Shown here piece by piece: positions 16,032 through 25,094 of a stretch of DNA of 64,000 bases (positions are counted from its first letter, which is position 1; each line of letters starts with the position of its first letter). The notes below the pieces were generated by a model. That model did not search any database and had not been told where the DNA came from. It was given only the letters and a program-made list of their open reading frames with translations. Both the position numbers and the translations under genes were made by a program. This DNA comes from Anaerolineales bacterium (lineage in GTDB: Bacteria > Chloroflexota > Anaerolineae > 4572-78 > J111): assembly GCA_020634855.1 (NCBI GenBank), contig JACKAU010000009.1, forward strand, positions 248,001 through 312,000, given 5' to 3'.

Positions 16032-16622
16032 ATGGACGAAACGACGGCGATCTATAAAGCCCAGCAGGGCGACCTGGCTGCCTTCAACCAATTGGTGATG
16101 GCCTACCAGGGCACGGCATACAACGTCGCCTATCGGGTTATGGGCAACAGTGAAACCGCCGCCGACGCCTGCCAGGATGCTTTTCTCAAGGCTTATAAAT
16201 CGATCAAGCAGTACGAGGGCGGCTCGTTCAAAAGCTGGTTGTTTCGGATTGTAACCAATACCTGCTACGATCATCTCCGCTATAAAAAACGCCGGCCGGC
16301 CACCTCATTGGAGGATATGACCGACAATCCGGATGAGCACAACACCCATTTGGTCAGCGACATCGAAGCCCCTGAAGATCGCGTGCTACGGGGCGAATTA
16401 AATGATCTGATTCAGCTTGGGATTAACCAACTGCCTGAAGATCAACGCCTTGTCCTGGTTCTAAGCGATGTTCAGGGGATGGCCTACCAGGAAATTGCCG
16501 AAATTATCGACCAGCCGCTCGGCACCGTCAAATCCCGGCTCAGCCGGGGCCGCCGCCGCCTGCGTGACTTTTTATTAGAACAAAAGGAACTTCTACCCGG
16601 TCAATATCGTCTTAACTCATGA
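16032..16622 (+). CDS. ECF-type RNA polymerase sigma factor
   Basis: 196 aa. Region 2 spans about residues 18-85 (FNQLVMAYQGTAYNVAYRV, DACQDAFLKAYKSI, FKSWLFRIVTNTCYDHLR); region 4 covers about 130-180 (LPEDQRLVLVLSDVQGMAY, IAEIIDQPLGTVKSRLSRG). Lacking regions 1 and 3 it is an ECF or group IV sigma factor. An in-frame TTG at 16017 is an alternative start; neither has a good ribosome site. A TATAAT at 15975-15980 may be the -10 element. The next gene is a membrane anti-sigma candidate 47 nt downstream. Confidence 0.9.
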   Translation: MDETTAIYKAQQGDLAAFNQLVMAYQGTAYNVAYRVMGNSETAADACQDAFLKAYKSIKQYEGGSFKSWLFRIVTNTCYDHLRYKKRRPATSLEDMTDNPDEHNTHLVSDIEAPEDRVLRGELNDLIQLGINQLPEDQRLVLVLSDVQGMAYQEIAEIIDQPLGTVKSRLSRGRRRLRDFLLEQKELLPGQYRLNS

Positions 16623-16669
16623 AGTGGTATAAATGAGGCTACTTAGAATAGCCGAATGTTAAGTTTATT

Positions 16670-18223
16670 ATGGTAGATAAGAACAACCCTCAAATCGATA
16701 ATGAATTCATCCGCGACCTGCTTTCCCCTTATCTGGATGGCGAAGTCAGCGAGACCGAGCGGGCGTTAGTGGAAGAAGCTGTCGCCGATTCCGACGAGTT
16801 GCAAGCGGAGTTGGACTCGCTGCGCCAGACGGTGGTTCTGCTCAATAATTTGCCACCCGTCCCTGCACCGCGCCCATTCACCTTGACTCAAGCCGATGTG
16901 CAACCTGTAGCTCCGGTCTCTCACCAGAAGCGGGCGTGGTTCGGCTGGTGGTTGGGCGGTTTTTCCGCCGCTGCCGCCGCCGTACTGTGTGTGGTGGTCG
17001 GTTGGGCGATGTTCAATTTTGGCAGCCAGGGTACATTTGAGATTGCCCAGGCTCCGGCTCAAGAAAGTGCGGTTCAATCGCAAGCCGCCGCAACAGCGGC
17101 AGAGCCGATGACAGCAATGAAGGCTCCGGCGGCAGAGGAAGCGCCGGTAGAGGAAGCCCCGGCAGCCGAGATGGATCAACAAGAAGAAGTCGCTGAGGAA
17201 GCCGCCGCCCAAGCCGAGATGGCCGATGGCATGGACGATCAGAATAATTTCAGCGCCCAACAACCGGCCGCCCCAGAAAGCGGAGCGGCTTTAAAGAGCG
17301 AAGCGGAGACAGCGTTGTCTACGACTACGCCCACCGCCCTGCCAACCCCGGCCGAGGCGTTGGCTGTACCGGCTACACCCACTCTTGAAAGTGCGCGGGT
17401 AGCGCCGCCGCCAGCCGAAGCAGAAAGCGAATCCGTCCAAGCGTCGGAGGCCGCTGAGCCGGAGGCAGAGACATCAGAAGAGACGTTGACACTTGAAGCG
17501 ACCCCGCCAGCAGAAGGTTCGCCCACCATCGAGCCGAACGGCCGGGGTGGTGGTCTACCTGAAGCGGCTGAGGAGTCGGCGGCTGATCAGGAAGCCGAGG
17601 CCGGAGCAGAAGCCTCGCAAGAGCAGGCGGTAGTAGGAGAAGCAGCCGGTGGTGAGGATGAGTCGATAGTGGCGGCCGAGGCCGCGCCGGCTGAAGAGCC
17701 GAGCCAGGCCGAGGCAGATGCGGCCGAGGATACAACTTCGGCCTCTGACACAACCGCAAGGGAAACTGAGGCGGTTGCAGGTGAATCCGTGCAACCGTAT
17801 GAGGCTCCCTCGCCAGCGCCGACCCTAACCGAAGTCCAACCTCAGCCGCCGGTCGAACAACAAGATTTGGCCGAGACAGCGCCGGTGGACGAGTCGGCGC
17901 GTCTAACCGAACAGCCGGCTGAAGACGCCGGCGCCAGTGACGAGGCGGACGCTATTACCCAAGCTGTGCCTCAAGTTGAGGTTGCCCCCACAGCGACAGT
18001 CGCCACTGGGCCTCCGCCCACAATTGTAGTAGCGGCAACCCCTACTCTCTTGCCTCCAGCCGCTCAACCGCAACCGGCTCCGGCAACAACCACACCTTCC
18101 ACTGAAGAAGCTACAGTTCCGCCCAATGTGCTGCCGTGGCTGTTTAGTACCGTGTTAATTTTACTAGCAATGCTGTCCATTATCGTTCTATTGATCATCC
18201 TTCGTATCAGCAGACGGTCTTAA
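16670..18223 (+). CDS. Two-pass membrane anti-sigma factor with giant Ala/Glu/Pro linker
   Basis: 517 aa. The N-terminal about 60 residues (FIRDLLSPYLDGEVSETERA) look like an anti-sigma domain, but the zinc-binding His and Cys residues of the zf-HC2 type are absent. A transmembrane helix lies at about 92-116, followed by about 370 residues of low-complexity Ala/Glu/Pro/Thr sequence, then a second helix at about 489-511 and a short basic tail. The linker therefore lies outside the cytoplasm between two membrane anchors. Pairing with the upstream sigma gene suggests it holds that sigma at the membrane and releases it on an envelope signal. The anti-sigma role is inferred. Confidence 0.78.
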   Translation: MVDKNNPQIDNEFIRDLLSPYLDGEVSETERALVEEAVADSDELQAELDSLRQTVVLLNNLPPVPAPRPFTLTQADVQPVAPVSHQKRAWFGWWLGGFSAAAAAVLCVVVGWAMFNFGSQGTFEIAQAPAQESAVQSQAAATAAEPMTAMKAPAAEEAPVEEAPAAEMDQQEEVAEEAAAQAEMADGMDDQNNFSAQQPAAPESGAALKSEAETALSTTTPTALPTPAEALAVPATPTLESARVAPPPAEAESESVQASEAAEPEAETSEETLTLEATPPAEGSPTIEPNGRGGGLPEAAEESAADQEAEAGAEASQEQAVVGEAAGGEDESIVAAEAAPAEEPSQAEADAAEDTTSASDTTARETEAVAGESVQPYEAPSPAPTLTEVQPQPPVEQQDLAETAPVDESARLTEQPAEDAGASDEADAITQAVPQVEVAPTATVATGPPPTIVVAATPTLLPPAAQPQPAPATTTPSTEEATVPPNVLPWLFSTVLILLAMLSIIVLLIILRISRRS

Positions 18224-18242
18224 GTTTGGGCTTTTCCTCTGG

Positions 18243-18270
18243 TTGACTTTTATAGGAAAAAGATTAAAAT
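18243..18270 (+). promoter_or_regulatory. Candidate promoter for the REC-Roadblock gene
   Basis: TTGACT and TAAAAT are separated by 16 bp, about 55 bp upstream of the ATG at 18326. Spacing is one short of optimal. Confidence 0.45.
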
Positions 18271-18325
18271 GAACAAAGGTTAAGGTTTCCACCAACCGTT
18301 TATCCTCAAACGCCTCGGGAGTATT

Positions 18326-19231
18326 ATGTCACAGCCCAACATATTGGTAGTTGATAATGATGAAGGCTTCGGCTTCATGCTAAAGGACGGACTGAACAAC
18401 ACCGGCCAATTTGCGGCTGAGTGGGTTGACTCCGGCAGTGATGCGATTCAGGCTGTTGTTGAAGACAAATTCGATCTGGTCATTATTGATGTGGGCCTGC
18501 CCGATATGAAGCCAGAACAGTTAGTTCAGGCTATTCGCCATACGAAAAATACGACCAAAATTATGTTGATCCCGATGATCGGCCAAAATTTGCCGGAATA
18601 TCTGCAAGATTTGGAGATCAACGGGGTTTTACCCAAACCCTTTTTTGTTGGCGATCTACCCGACCTGGTCAACCAAGCGCTAGGTCGCAAAGCCCCCCAG
18701 GTAGCCCCTGTATCGGTTCCGCAACCGGTCGCGGCCGAAGCGCCGGCAGCGTTGAGCGACAACAAAGCTCCCCCCCCGGTACCTTCTACATCGGCGCTCG
18801 ATAACTATGCCCCTAATCTTAATATTCCGGTTGTGCCTCAGGAGACAGTTCGGTATTTGCGAGCCAGTGAAACGGAAATATTACGTATCCTTAGTGACTT
18901 AAATCGGGAAGTGCGGGCTGAAGCGATTTTATTGATAGCCGGGGTGAATTTAATTGCGCAAGCGGGTATGTTAAACCGAACGCAGTGTGAGGATTTGGCG
19001 GTCTTGGTAGCGCAAAGTTCACAGGCTGCGGCCCAGGCCGCGCGATTTTTAGGCGAGCGAGCGGGCCGGTTTACCCAAAGCATCCACGAGGGCGGAGCCT
19101 ATCGGCTGTATACACTGACGCTGAGTGAGGGGGTCTTGCTGTCTCTGGCGCTTAGCACCAATGTTCCCTTGGGAATGATTCGCCACCAATGCCGGCAAAT
19201 TTCGGAGAAACTGTCGAAGTTTATTATCTGA
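18326..19231 (+). CDS. Response regulator fused to a Roadblock/LC7-like domain
   Basis: 301 aa. A receiver domain occupies residues about 4-120, with D10/D12 acidic pocket, phosphoacceptor D55 (LVIIDVGLPD) and K104 (LPKPF). A Pro/Ala-rich linker (about 123-170) leads to a C-terminal alpha/beta domain (about 178-301) resembling Roadblock/LC7, the fold found with small GTPases (EAILLIAGVNLIAQAG..., YTLTLSEGVLLSLAL). There is no DNA-binding domain, so output is likely through protein contacts. No kinase or GTPase is adjacent; the kinases at 43.7-48.0 kb are possible but unsupported partners. Confidence 0.75.
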   Translation: MSQPNILVVDNDEGFGFMLKDGLNNTGQFAAEWVDSGSDAIQAVVEDKFDLVIIDVGLPDMKPEQLVQAIRHTKNTTKIMLIPMIGQNLPEYLQDLEINGVLPKPFFVGDLPDLVNQALGRKAPQVAPVSVPQPVAAEAPAALSDNKAPPPVPSTSALDNYAPNLNIPVVPQETVRYLRASETEILRILSDLNREVRAEAILLIAGVNLIAQAGMLNRTQCEDLAVLVAQSSQAAAQAARFLGERAGRFTQSIHEGGAYRLYTLTLSEGVLLSLALSTNVPLGMIRHQCRQISEKLSKFII

Positions 19232-19244
19232 GATAGCTCTCCGC

Positions 19245-19535
19245 CTACTGCCGTAGTCTGCCGCGGACTTCGGCGCAGTAGGGGCACTCATCCCCTTTGA
19301 AATCTCGACCACAAGTGTAACAGCTTCTGACGTGACCGTCGAAGTTTCCCCGGTCGATGGGGGCTGCGATCAAGATCAGTTCAGAGTCGGTGTGTTGCGC
19401 CAGCCACTCGGCCACATTTTTTTTATCGATTTCCAAACCGTCTGGCCCCTCAATTAAAACGCCGCGTAAAACTCTGGCCCCAAACTCCAACCCCGTCTTA
19501 GTCAATCGTCTGGCATTACTTTTTGAGATCGACAC
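19245..19535 (-). CDS. Small protein with C-terminal zinc ribbon
   Basis: 96 aa, GTG start with AGGAG ten nt upstream. The C-terminus has two CxxC knuckles (SCYTCGRDF and DECPYCAEV), a probable zinc ribbon. The rest is a small alpha/beta stretch (GARVLRGVLIEGPDGLEID). It ends 14 nt from the convergent response-regulator gene and follows rsmI on the same strand. The function is not recognised. Confidence 0.65.
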   Translation of the reverse strand: MSISKSNARRLTKTGLEFGARVLRGVLIEGPDGLEIDKKNVAEWLAQHTDSELILIAAPIDRGNFDGHVRSCYTCGRDFKGDECPYCAEVRGRLRQ

Positions 19536-19561
19536 GTAATAAGTTCTCCTATCTTGCGAAT

Positions 19562-20395
19562 CTACTTGCTGCTATTCTTTATAGTCTGGGCCAACGCATA
19601 AACTTCACGCTTAGGCCAACCACTTTGGGTTTTAATCTGGTCAACGGCCTCTTTCGACGTTTTCCCGGCAGCAAAAGCCTGAGCTAGAGCTGTTTCGACC
19701 TGGGCCTGATCCCATTCGGCCGGAGGCGCAGCTCCCGCCACTACCAGTGTGATCTCCCCTCGTACGTCACGGTCGGCCCAGGCGACTAATGCTTCGGCCA
19801 GCGTACCGCGCCAGATTTCTTCGTACAGTTTAGTCAGTTCTCGCCCTACGGCCAGCGAGCGCTCAGCGCCCAGGATTTCGGCCATATCGGTCAGGGCATT
19901 TTGAAAGCGATGGGGCGACTCAAAAAAAACCAGGGTAGCCCGTTGGGAGGCCAGGTCCTGCAAAAAATGACGACGCTCGGTCGCTTTACGGGGGAGAAAT
20001 CCGGCAAACAAAAAGGGGTAAGGCGGCAGCCCACTGGCGGCCAAGGCCGTTGTAATCGCATTGGGACCGGGCAGCGACACCACGTTGATACCGCGTTGGA
20101 CCGCTAAGCGGACGAGTTCATAACCGGGGTCTGACAGCAGCGGCGTACCGGCCTCAGAGACCAGGGCTACATCGCCTTCATCGAGTGCGGTCAAAATCTG
20201 CTCAAGTTGAGCCGGTCGAGAATGCTCGTGGTGGCTAACCATCCGGCCTTGGATGTTGTAATGCTTGAGTAACCGGCCGGTAGTACGCGTATCCTCAGTC
20301 GCAATCAGCGACACTTCGCCTAAGATACGCAACGCCCGCAGGGTAATATCCTCCAAATTACCGAGCGGCGTAGGAACGATATAAAGCGTTCCCAT
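19562..20395 (-). CDS. rsmI: 16S rRNA 2'-O-methyltransferase RsmI
   Basis: 277 aa, normal length. Methylates the 2'-hydroxyl of C1402 in 16S rRNA using S-adenosylmethionine. The family landmarks are present: GTLYIVPTPLGNLEDITLRA at residues 2-21, EDTRTTGRLLKHY, SEAGTPLLSDPGYELV and SLPGPNAITTALAASGLP (tetrapyrrole-methylase fold), plus the C-terminal helical part GKTSKEAVDQI. It lies downstream of selA in the same direction with 105 nt between them. Confidence 0.95.
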   Translation of the reverse strand: MGTLYIVPTPLGNLEDITLRALRILGEVSLIATEDTRTTGRLLKHYNIQGRMVSHHEHSRPAQLEQILTALDEGDVALVSEAGTPLLSDPGYELVRLAVQRGINVVSLPGPNAITTALAASGLPPYPFLFAGFLPRKATERRHFLQDLASQRATLVFFESPHRFQNALTDMAEILGAERSLAVGRELTKLYEEIWRGTLAEALVAWADRDVRGEITLVVAGAAPPAEWDQAQVETALAQAFAAGKTSKEAVDQIKTQSGWPKREVYALAQTIKNSSK

Positions 20396-20449
20396 TAACC
20401 GAACCGTCTTTTAAATAAGCTCATCATATAACTCAATCTATGAATAACC

Positions 20450-20476
20450 TGTGGATAACTGGCCAATTTATCCACA
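20450..20476. promoter_or_regulatory. Pair of DnaA boxes between selA and rsmI
   Basis: TGTGGATAA (20450-20458) and TTATCCACA (20468-20476) are consensus DnaA boxes facing each other in a 105-bp gap, about 2.2 kb from the main cluster. Confidence 0.6.
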
Positions 20477-20500
20477 GCCTGTGAACAAATGGCAAATTCT

Positions 20501-21898
20501 CTACCCCCAACGGGCCAAGGCATGCACTGTAGCCTCGACCAGTGCTTGATCCTGCTCCGGTAAGACGGTCCGTGGATCAAGCACCAAGCGCTCGGCTTCT
20601 ATTCTGGCGACAACCGGCAGGACAGCCGCTTCGGGCCGGCGAAGCCGCTCGGCCAAATCATCAATTGCCGGGCCTGAAATAGCCAATGCTTTGGTCGGCA
20701 AGGTTTGGCCGGGCAGGCTCCCCCCGCCGACAGTGGAGATGGTGTCGATGATTTCCAGTGCGGCCTCAGCCGAACCACATTCGCGTCTAAGGGCATTTAG
20801 CCAATTACGCGCCCGTCGAGCCAGTGTTTTCGATTCAGCGGCAATCATGCGCCATACCGGAATTTCTTCAGTGGCTTTGTTTTCCAAATAGGCGAATAGC
20901 GTGGCTTGCAGCGCGGCCAGCGTGGTCTTGTCTACACGGATGGCGCGGGTGAGCGGATGCTTTTTCAAGCGGGCGATCAGATCGGCTCGGCCCAAAATTA
21001 GCCCGGCTTGAGGCCCGCCCAGCAGTTTATCGCCGCTGGCGGTCACTATATCGACCCCGGCGGCGATGCTTTCCTGAATAGTGGGTTCGTGGGCCAGGCC
21101 GAAGGGGGCGGTATCCAGCAAGGTGCCGGAGCCGAGATCTTCCATAAACAGCGACTGGTGACGATGAGCCAGATCGGCTAATTCAGCCAACGAGGGTTGA
21201 GCGGTAAAGCCGGTAATCTGGTAGTTGCTGTGGTGGACGGTTAAAATTAAGCCCAGTTCGGCGGGATCGAGCGCCTGCTCGTAATCTCGCACGTAGGTGC
21301 GGTTGGTGGTGCCGACTTCCACCAATTTGGCTCCGGATTGGGCCATAATATCGGGGATGCGAAAGCCGCCGCCAATTTCCACCAGTTGGCTGCGACTGAT
21401 CAGTACCTGTCGGCCTTGAGCCAGCGCCATCAGGGTCAATACCACAGCCGAGGCGTTATTGTTAACCACCAGAGCCGCTTCCGCACCGGTTAAGCGGCAA
21501 AGTAAATCGGCGGCATGAACGTAGCGCGAACCACGCGAGCCGGCCTCCAAATTGTATTCAAGATTAGAATAGGCCGAAGCCGCCTGGACCATCGCCGCCT
21601 GGGCACGCCGGCTGAGCAAGGCTCGGCCCAGATTGGTATGGATAATAACGCCGGTGGCGTTAATAACGGGACGCAGGGTGGGTTGGGTTAGGGCGGCGAC
21701 CCGCTTGGTAATCGCTTCTGTGAGTAGCGGCGCGGGGGTCGGGTGGCCGGCCATAATTTGTTGGCGGGCCAGGTCTAATTCGGTACGAGCGGCATCGACC
21801 ACAATTTCACGGCCGTGCTGGTGGGTTAAACGGGTGAGTTCTTCGGTTTGGAGTAATTTATTAACACTGGGAAGTTTACGTAATTCGGCTTGAAACAT
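20501..21898 (-). CDS. selA: L-seryl-tRNA(Sec) selenium transferase
   Basis: 465 aa, full length. A PLP enzyme that converts seryl-tRNA(Sec) to selenocysteinyl-tRNA(Sec). The N-terminal helical domain starts MFQAELRKLPSVNKLL; the core has NATGVIIHTNLGRALLS (80-96), NLEAGSRGSRY (116-126), and the PLP lysine K291 in ASGDKLLGGPQAG. Its presence implies that the organism makes selenoproteins, though selB, selC and selD are not in this window. Two nt separate its start from the stop of the next upstream gene, a small membrane protein. Confidence 0.95.
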   Translation of the reverse strand: MFQAELRKLPSVNKLLQTEELTRLTHQHGREIVVDAARTELDLARQQIMAGHPTPAPLLTEAITKRVAALTQPTLRPVINATGVIIHTNLGRALLSRRAQAAMVQAASAYSNLEYNLEAGSRGSRYVHAADLLCRLTGAEAALVVNNNASAVVLTLMALAQGRQVLISRSQLVEIGGGFRIPDIMAQSGAKLVEVGTTNRTYVRDYEQALDPAELGLILTVHHSNYQITGFTAQPSLAELADLAHRHQSLFMEDLGSGTLLDTAPFGLAHEPTIQESIAAGVDIVTASGDKLLGGPQAGLILGRADLIARLKKHPLTRAIRVDKTTLAALQATLFAYLENKATEEIPVWRMIAAESKTLARRARNWLNALRRECGSAEAALEIIDTISTVGGGSLPGQTLPTKALAISGPAIDDLAERLRRPEAAVLPVVARIEAERLVLDPRTVLPEQDQALVEATVHALARWG

Positions 21899-22279
21899 TT
21901 ATTCTCGCGTTAAGAAAAATAGTTCGATCAAAATAAAAACACCCACCAGCACAATGGCAACGGCCCAATTCAAAGCCCGGACCAATTGAATGTAGGCCAA
22001 CAGCACCCCGGACAACCCTACCCAGGCTCCTTGACGCAGCAGCCGAGCTTTATCACGTTCGCGCCAGTTGCCTTTGGCAAAGCGATAATTCAAATAAGCC
22101 GTGACCGGTACGGTTGCTGAGGTTAAACCCATAAACATCATCGACAGCATAAGCAACTGCGGTTGAGCAAAGAGCGTGGTTTGATCCGGCCAAACCTGAG
22201 TAAGGATGTAGTACAGGCCGGTAAAACTAGCGACCGCGATGATTATTGAAAGTAATACCCATCGTTTCAATGACATCAT
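21899..22279 (-). CDS. Small integral membrane protein
   Basis: 126 aa from ATG 22279; an in-frame start 28 codons earlier gives a polar, unlikely N-terminus. Three to four hydrophobic segments are visible (WVLLSIIIAVASFTGLYYIL, LLMLSMMFMGLTSATVPVTA, AWVGLSGVLLAYIQLV, WAVAIVLVGVFILIELFFL), with a basic loop (KGNWRERDKARLLRQG) between the second and third. It ends exactly where selA begins, so the two are co-transcribed, but nothing suggests a selenium role. The family is not recognised. Confidence 0.7.
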   Translation of the reverse strand: MMSLKRWVLLSIIIAVASFTGLYYILTQVWPDQTTLFAQPQLLMLSMMFMGLTSATVPVTAYLNYRFAKGNWRERDKARLLRQGAWVGLSGVLLAYIQLVRALNWAVAIVLVGVFILIELFFLTRE

Positions 22280-22369
22280 AATTGTTCTTCGCTTAGAATA
22301 AGGGCTGGTTGTGGAATAATTATACCTCAAAGTTAGATATACGTCATTAGTCATGATATTCACAGTTTA

Positions 22370-23026
22370 TTCCCCATAAATATATATATATTAGTAATAT
22401 ATAGTAGGGGCTGTTGATAAGTGGATAAGTTGGGCTTGACCTTGGTTGCCCTACTAGGGGTAGTAGGGTGGTTATTAATAGAGTCGGCTATATTGATATA
22501 TGTGCTTAATTATGCATGTGGATTGATTTTTGGATAATTTTGGATAACTCGGAACAGGTAAATTTTAGAGAGTTTGTCAAATTTAACTATTTTTAACGAC
22601 TCTACATCTAGGGGGACACTATTTTTTTTCGTCTATATGTGGGGGCATGAATTTGAATGAAAAAACCCTTACTTTAAAAAAATAGAAGTTATCCCCAACT
22701 GTCCTTACTTATCCACAGTTATAAGCCAGTTATCCACATAATTTGTGGGTAATTTAACATTAGCGATAAAATGGACAATTAGCACTACACTGCGGTTGCA
22801 GTAATTATCTTGATTAGATTTTGTTCAGTTTGTAAAATGTTGAAAGGAACAGATACTTGGAGCTTTTCGCCGGGAAACAAAATTGGGTCGCCACCAAGCA
22901 CCTAGCAGCGACCCAACTGATTTTGGAAGGGTTATCCCCAATAGGAATCACTTATCCACAGTTTGGGGTATGGTTATCCACAAATGGTATGTTTTTTCAC
23001 AATTTGTAGTGATGGAGCAGGATTCA
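22370..23026. other. oriC: Probable replication origin (oriC) downstream of dnaA
   Basis: Consensus DnaA boxes TTATCCACA are at 22709-22717, 22730-22738, 22952-22960 and 22974-22982, with variants TTATCCCCA at 22689-22697 and 22932-22940 and TGTGGGTAA at 22744-22752. AT-rich candidates for duplex unwinding are a TATATATATATTAG tract at 22381-22404 and the stretch 22590-22690. The region has no gene and adjoins dnaA. Further boxes occur on the other side of dnaA (24995-25003). Function as the origin is inferred from box density and location. Confidence 0.8.
22879..22916 (-). terminator. Likely dnaA terminator within the origin region
   Basis: Nine-bp arms TTGGGTCGC and GCGACCCAA; on the minus strand the hairpin is followed by TTTTGTTT. 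Confidence 0.6.
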
Positions 23027-24430
23027 CTATAGCGGACTATGTGAATAAATAATCTCTCTAATAGCTAACATCTCACGACGGAGTTGATCATTTTCTTCAA
23101 TCCGAGACGCTATTTTTTCCCAACCATGCATAATGGTGGTGTGGTCTCGGCCGCCTAAAACTTCGCCTATATGAGGGAGGGAGGCCCCTGTTTCTTCACG
23201 GGCCAAGTACATGGCCATTTGCCGTGCGGCAGATACATCTTTGCTACGATTTCGGCCAATGAGGGTTTGTTCATCCATGCGATAATATTCGGCCACGGCG
23301 ACAATAACCTGTTCTACTGTTAATTCCGCCTGACGCGAGACGATATCCTGTAAAGCCTTTTCAGCCAAATCTAACGTAATCTCCTGACGCAACATGTGGG
23401 AATGGGCGATCACTTTAGTCAGCGCCCCTTCCAACTCGCGAATGTTGTTTTGGGCTCGTCGGGCGACAAACTCCAGAACATCACCGGGTACCTGCGTGTT
23501 TTGGGATTCAGCCTTAAATTTGAGGATGGCAATTCGGGTTTCCAGGTCGGGTGGTTGGATATCAGCCAGAAGCCCCCATTCAAAACGGGAGCGAAGTCGT
23601 TCTTCCAGGGTAGTAATGGCTTTCGGGGGACGGTCGCTGGTCAATACAATTTGACCACCGGATGAATGCAGCGTATTGAACGTATGAAAAAACTCTTCCT
23701 GAGTACTTTCTTTACCGGCAATAAATTGAATGTCATCAATGAGTAAGAAATCAGTGTTCCGATACCGTTCTCTGAAATTTTCGGTTGACTGAGTGCGGAT
23801 GGCATTGATCAAATCATTGGTAAAGGCTTCCGAGGTGGTGTAAATGACATGCTGCCCTTTTTTGAGGGCGAAATGTGCTACGGCTTGTAGTAGGTGAGTT
23901 TTGCCCAAGCCAACCCCCCCGTAGAGAAACAGCGGGTTATAAGCATCAGCCGGTTTTTCGGCCACGGCCAAAGAGGCGGCATGAGCTAAACGATTTGAAG
24001 CGCCTACAATAAACTGATCAAAGGTGTACCTATTATTCAGCATTAATTTATCTTTGCTACCCGGCTGGCTGCCATTGCCGTTACTCATTGAAGAGTTTCT
24101 TGGCCCTGGTGTGGATTGAATGAAGGTCGGTTCATCACTTTCATCTTCTTCAACGAGATGCGAATTTCCGGACCCGTTGACTGAGTCGACGATAAATTCG
24201 ATACCAACCGGGCGTCCAAGCACACTGGCCAGAGTCCGGCTAATTGTATTAGATAATCGATTTTCGAGCCAATCCTTGGCGAAAACATTTTTGGTTCCAA
24301 TTACCAGATAATCATCTTCTTGTTCGACGATATAAGTGTCTTTGACCCAGGTATCAAAGGTGGCACGGGTCATTTGTAGCTGCAGTTGGCCTAACGCAGT
24401 TTGCCAAACTTGGTCAGTATTGATTGACAT
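23027..24430 (-). CDS. dnaA: Chromosomal replication initiator DnaA
   Basis: 467 aa. Binds DnaA boxes and opens the origin. Domain I is residues about 1-85 (WQTALGQLQLQMTRATFDTWV), then a flexible linker; AAA+ domain III has Walker A GGVGLGKT (171-178) and Walker B FLLIDDIQF. Domain IV has the DNA-binding signature GGRDHTTIMHGWEKI. The reading frame continues 44 codons upstream, but the ATG at 24430 has AGGAG eight nt before it and gives the standard N-terminus. dnaN is not adjacent; lon follows on the upstream side, so the gene order is not the common dnaA-dnaN. Confidence 0.97.
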   Translation of the reverse strand: MSINTDQVWQTALGQLQLQMTRATFDTWVKDTYIVEQEDDYLVIGTKNVFAKDWLENRLSNTISRTLASVLGRPVGIEFIVDSVNGSGNSHLVEEDESDEPTFIQSTPGPRNSSMSNGNGSQPGSKDKLMLNNRYTFDQFIVGASNRLAHAASLAVAEKPADAYNPLFLYGGVGLGKTHLLQAVAHFALKKGQHVIYTTSEAFTNDLINAIRTQSTENFRERYRNTDFLLIDDIQFIAGKESTQEEFFHTFNTLHSSGGQIVLTSDRPPKAITTLEERLRSRFEWGLLADIQPPDLETRIAILKFKAESQNTQVPGDVLEFVARRAQNNIRELEGALTKVIAHSHMLRQEITLDLAEKALQDIVSRQAELTVEQVIVAVAEYYRMDEQTLIGRNRSKDVSAARQMAMYLAREETGASLPHIGEVLGGRDHTTIMHGWEKIASRIEENDQLRREMLAIREIIYSHSPL

Positions 24431-25094
24431 TGAGATTCTCCTACTATTCCTCTGGTTTGTCGTAGTAGTCCATTTTAGCCTGATTATCTCCTCGTCCTTG
24501 TATCCTTTGAATGCAGCCTTCCTGTATAAGGAAAATGCAGGCCAAACTGCTTTCCGTGGCAATTTACCTATGGGGATAATCGTGATCGTGAAGCTACGAT
24601 ATCACCGAATAGTATTAAGAGCGTGCTCACTAATTCTTTTTAATGAACGTACTCTTACCCTTATTTGTTTATCACATTTGTTTGCGTTTACAAGTTAAAC
24701 AAACGGCAAACAGACAAAATAAAGTCTTTTGATTGACGCGGGGTTACTTTTTTAAATTAAAGTTTCTGGACGCTAATTTTTAAGTGGCAACCAGGTTGGT
24801 GCTATAATAGCTGGTGGTCGAGGAAATTACAGGTTACTAAACTAGCTATCTTGCAGAAAAACAGATTTCATTCGTTCCTCGCAAGAGGTGGATAGCATTT
24901 TATCAAAAGTTAAAGTTAGATTCAATAGTTCTACCTTAAAAAGAAATTCCGATTAAATTTTTTTAAGAATAGTTATGTCAAAGGTGTTTTCAGGTGTGGA
25001 TAATTTGTTGATAACTTTGTCATTTAATGCGTATATGTCTGAGGATAATTTGGGATAACTGTTGATAACTTTTTACGATGTTTTTATGTCAAGA
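24431..25094. other. Gene-free region between dnaA and lon
   Basis: About 660 bp, AT-rich. It contains a DnaA box (TGTGGATAA, 24995-25003) and related GATAAC-type sequences near 25050-25070, a plus-strand extended -10 motif (24800-24808) and a folded stretch at 24819-24896. The dnaA promoter must also lie here, but I cannot place it with confidence. Confidence 0.5.

Noticed and set aside
16766..17794. Minus-strand ORFs over the anti-sigma gene
   Set aside because: They are antisense shadows of the low-complexity Ala/Glu/Pro linker.
24431..24562. 44-codon N-terminal extension of dnaA
   Set aside because: The ribosome site and family N-terminus both favour the ATG at 24430.
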